Assembly (NCBI GenBank): GCA_029571425.1 | Contig: JAKPSR010000165.1 | Location: forward strand, 1 to 5,111 | Direction: 5' to 3' | Length of the DNA: 5,111 nucleotides | Source: Spirochaetota bacterium | GTDB lineage: Bacteria > Spirochaetota > Spirochaetia > Treponematales > Treponemataceae | In this document: positions 5,012 through 5,111 of the stretch, piece by piece | How the letters are laid out: every line of letters starts with the position of its first letter | How positions within the stretch are numbered: position 1 is the first letter of the stretch | Notes under the pieces: generated by a model | Database searches by the model: none | What the model was told of the DNA's origin: nothing | The model's input: only the letters and a program-made list of their open reading frames with translations | Translations under genes and position numbers: made by a program

Positions 5012-5111
5012 CTACTCCAACACTGGATAGGCCTTCGGCTCGCTGCGGAGGACGGTGGGGGCCGCGGCCCGGATCGCGGCGACGGCGCGCGCGATCTGCG
5101 AGGCGGTGCAG
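5012..5111 (-). CDS. C-terminal end of an unidentified gene (5' end outside window)
   Basis: On the minus strand one frame is open from the window edge to a TAG at 5014-5012 and gives 32 residues. These are an Ala-rich helical stretch (SQIARAVAAIRAAAPTVL) and a polar end (RSEPKAYPVLE). The codon pattern is strongly GC at third positions, as in the other GC-rich genes. The next gene starts 6 nt later, and its Shine-Dalgarno GGAG lies in this gene's last codons. That close spacing is the main reason to believe the frame. Too little is present to name a function. Confidence 0.55.
   Translation of the reverse strand, partial: CTASQIARAVAAIRAAAPTVLRSEPKAYPVLE

Overview
The window is bacterial. 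It has two compositional parts: GC-rich genes (roughly 60% G+C or more by eye) at about 1-2824 and 4400-5111, and a much AT-richer stretch from about 2825 to 3480 that holds a leucine-rich-repeat fragment. BspA-type LRR_5 repeats, a lipoprotein with a lectin-like beta-sandwich and many small exported proteins would fit a host-associated spirochaete (Treponema-like). That is a weak inference; nothing in the window fixes the taxon.

Layout, plus strand. At 3-230 is the C-terminal end of a membrane protein, perhaps an ion transporter of the ArsB/NhaD/SLC13 type. An AT-rich intergenic region (231-395) carries a weak terminator-like hairpin, a candidate promoter and two identical perfect 12-bp palindromes, GCAAACGTTTGC, spaced exactly 42 bp apart. 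Next come a MATE-family efflux transporter (396-1760) and, 2 nt later, a LacI-family repressor (1763-2824). The repressor's DNA-reading helix is almost that of E. coli PurR, whose known operator core is the same palindrome. The simplest reading is a self-regulated export operon in which the repressor represses the transporter and itself until an unknown ligand binds.

Directly after the repressor's stop codon the composition changes and a 5'-truncated BspA-like LRR gene remnant begins (about 2830-3465). It ends at a strong symmetrical hairpin (3477-3513) that can terminate transcription from both sides.

Minus strand, read from the right. The last 32 codons of an unknown gene (5110-5012) are followed 6 nt later by a GTG-started four-helix membrane protein of unknown function (5005-4400). 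An intergenic region with two hairpins and a near-consensus promoter (TTGACA, 18 nt, TATACT) then leads into a secreted lipoprotein gene (4207-3549) that is broken by a single-base frameshift at about 3790.

I found no CRISPR array, tRNA, rRNA, transposase or recognisable defence system. The most informative signal is the matched pair of operators and regulator. The two broken genes, back to back around one terminator, suggest a locally decaying or rearranged stretch.
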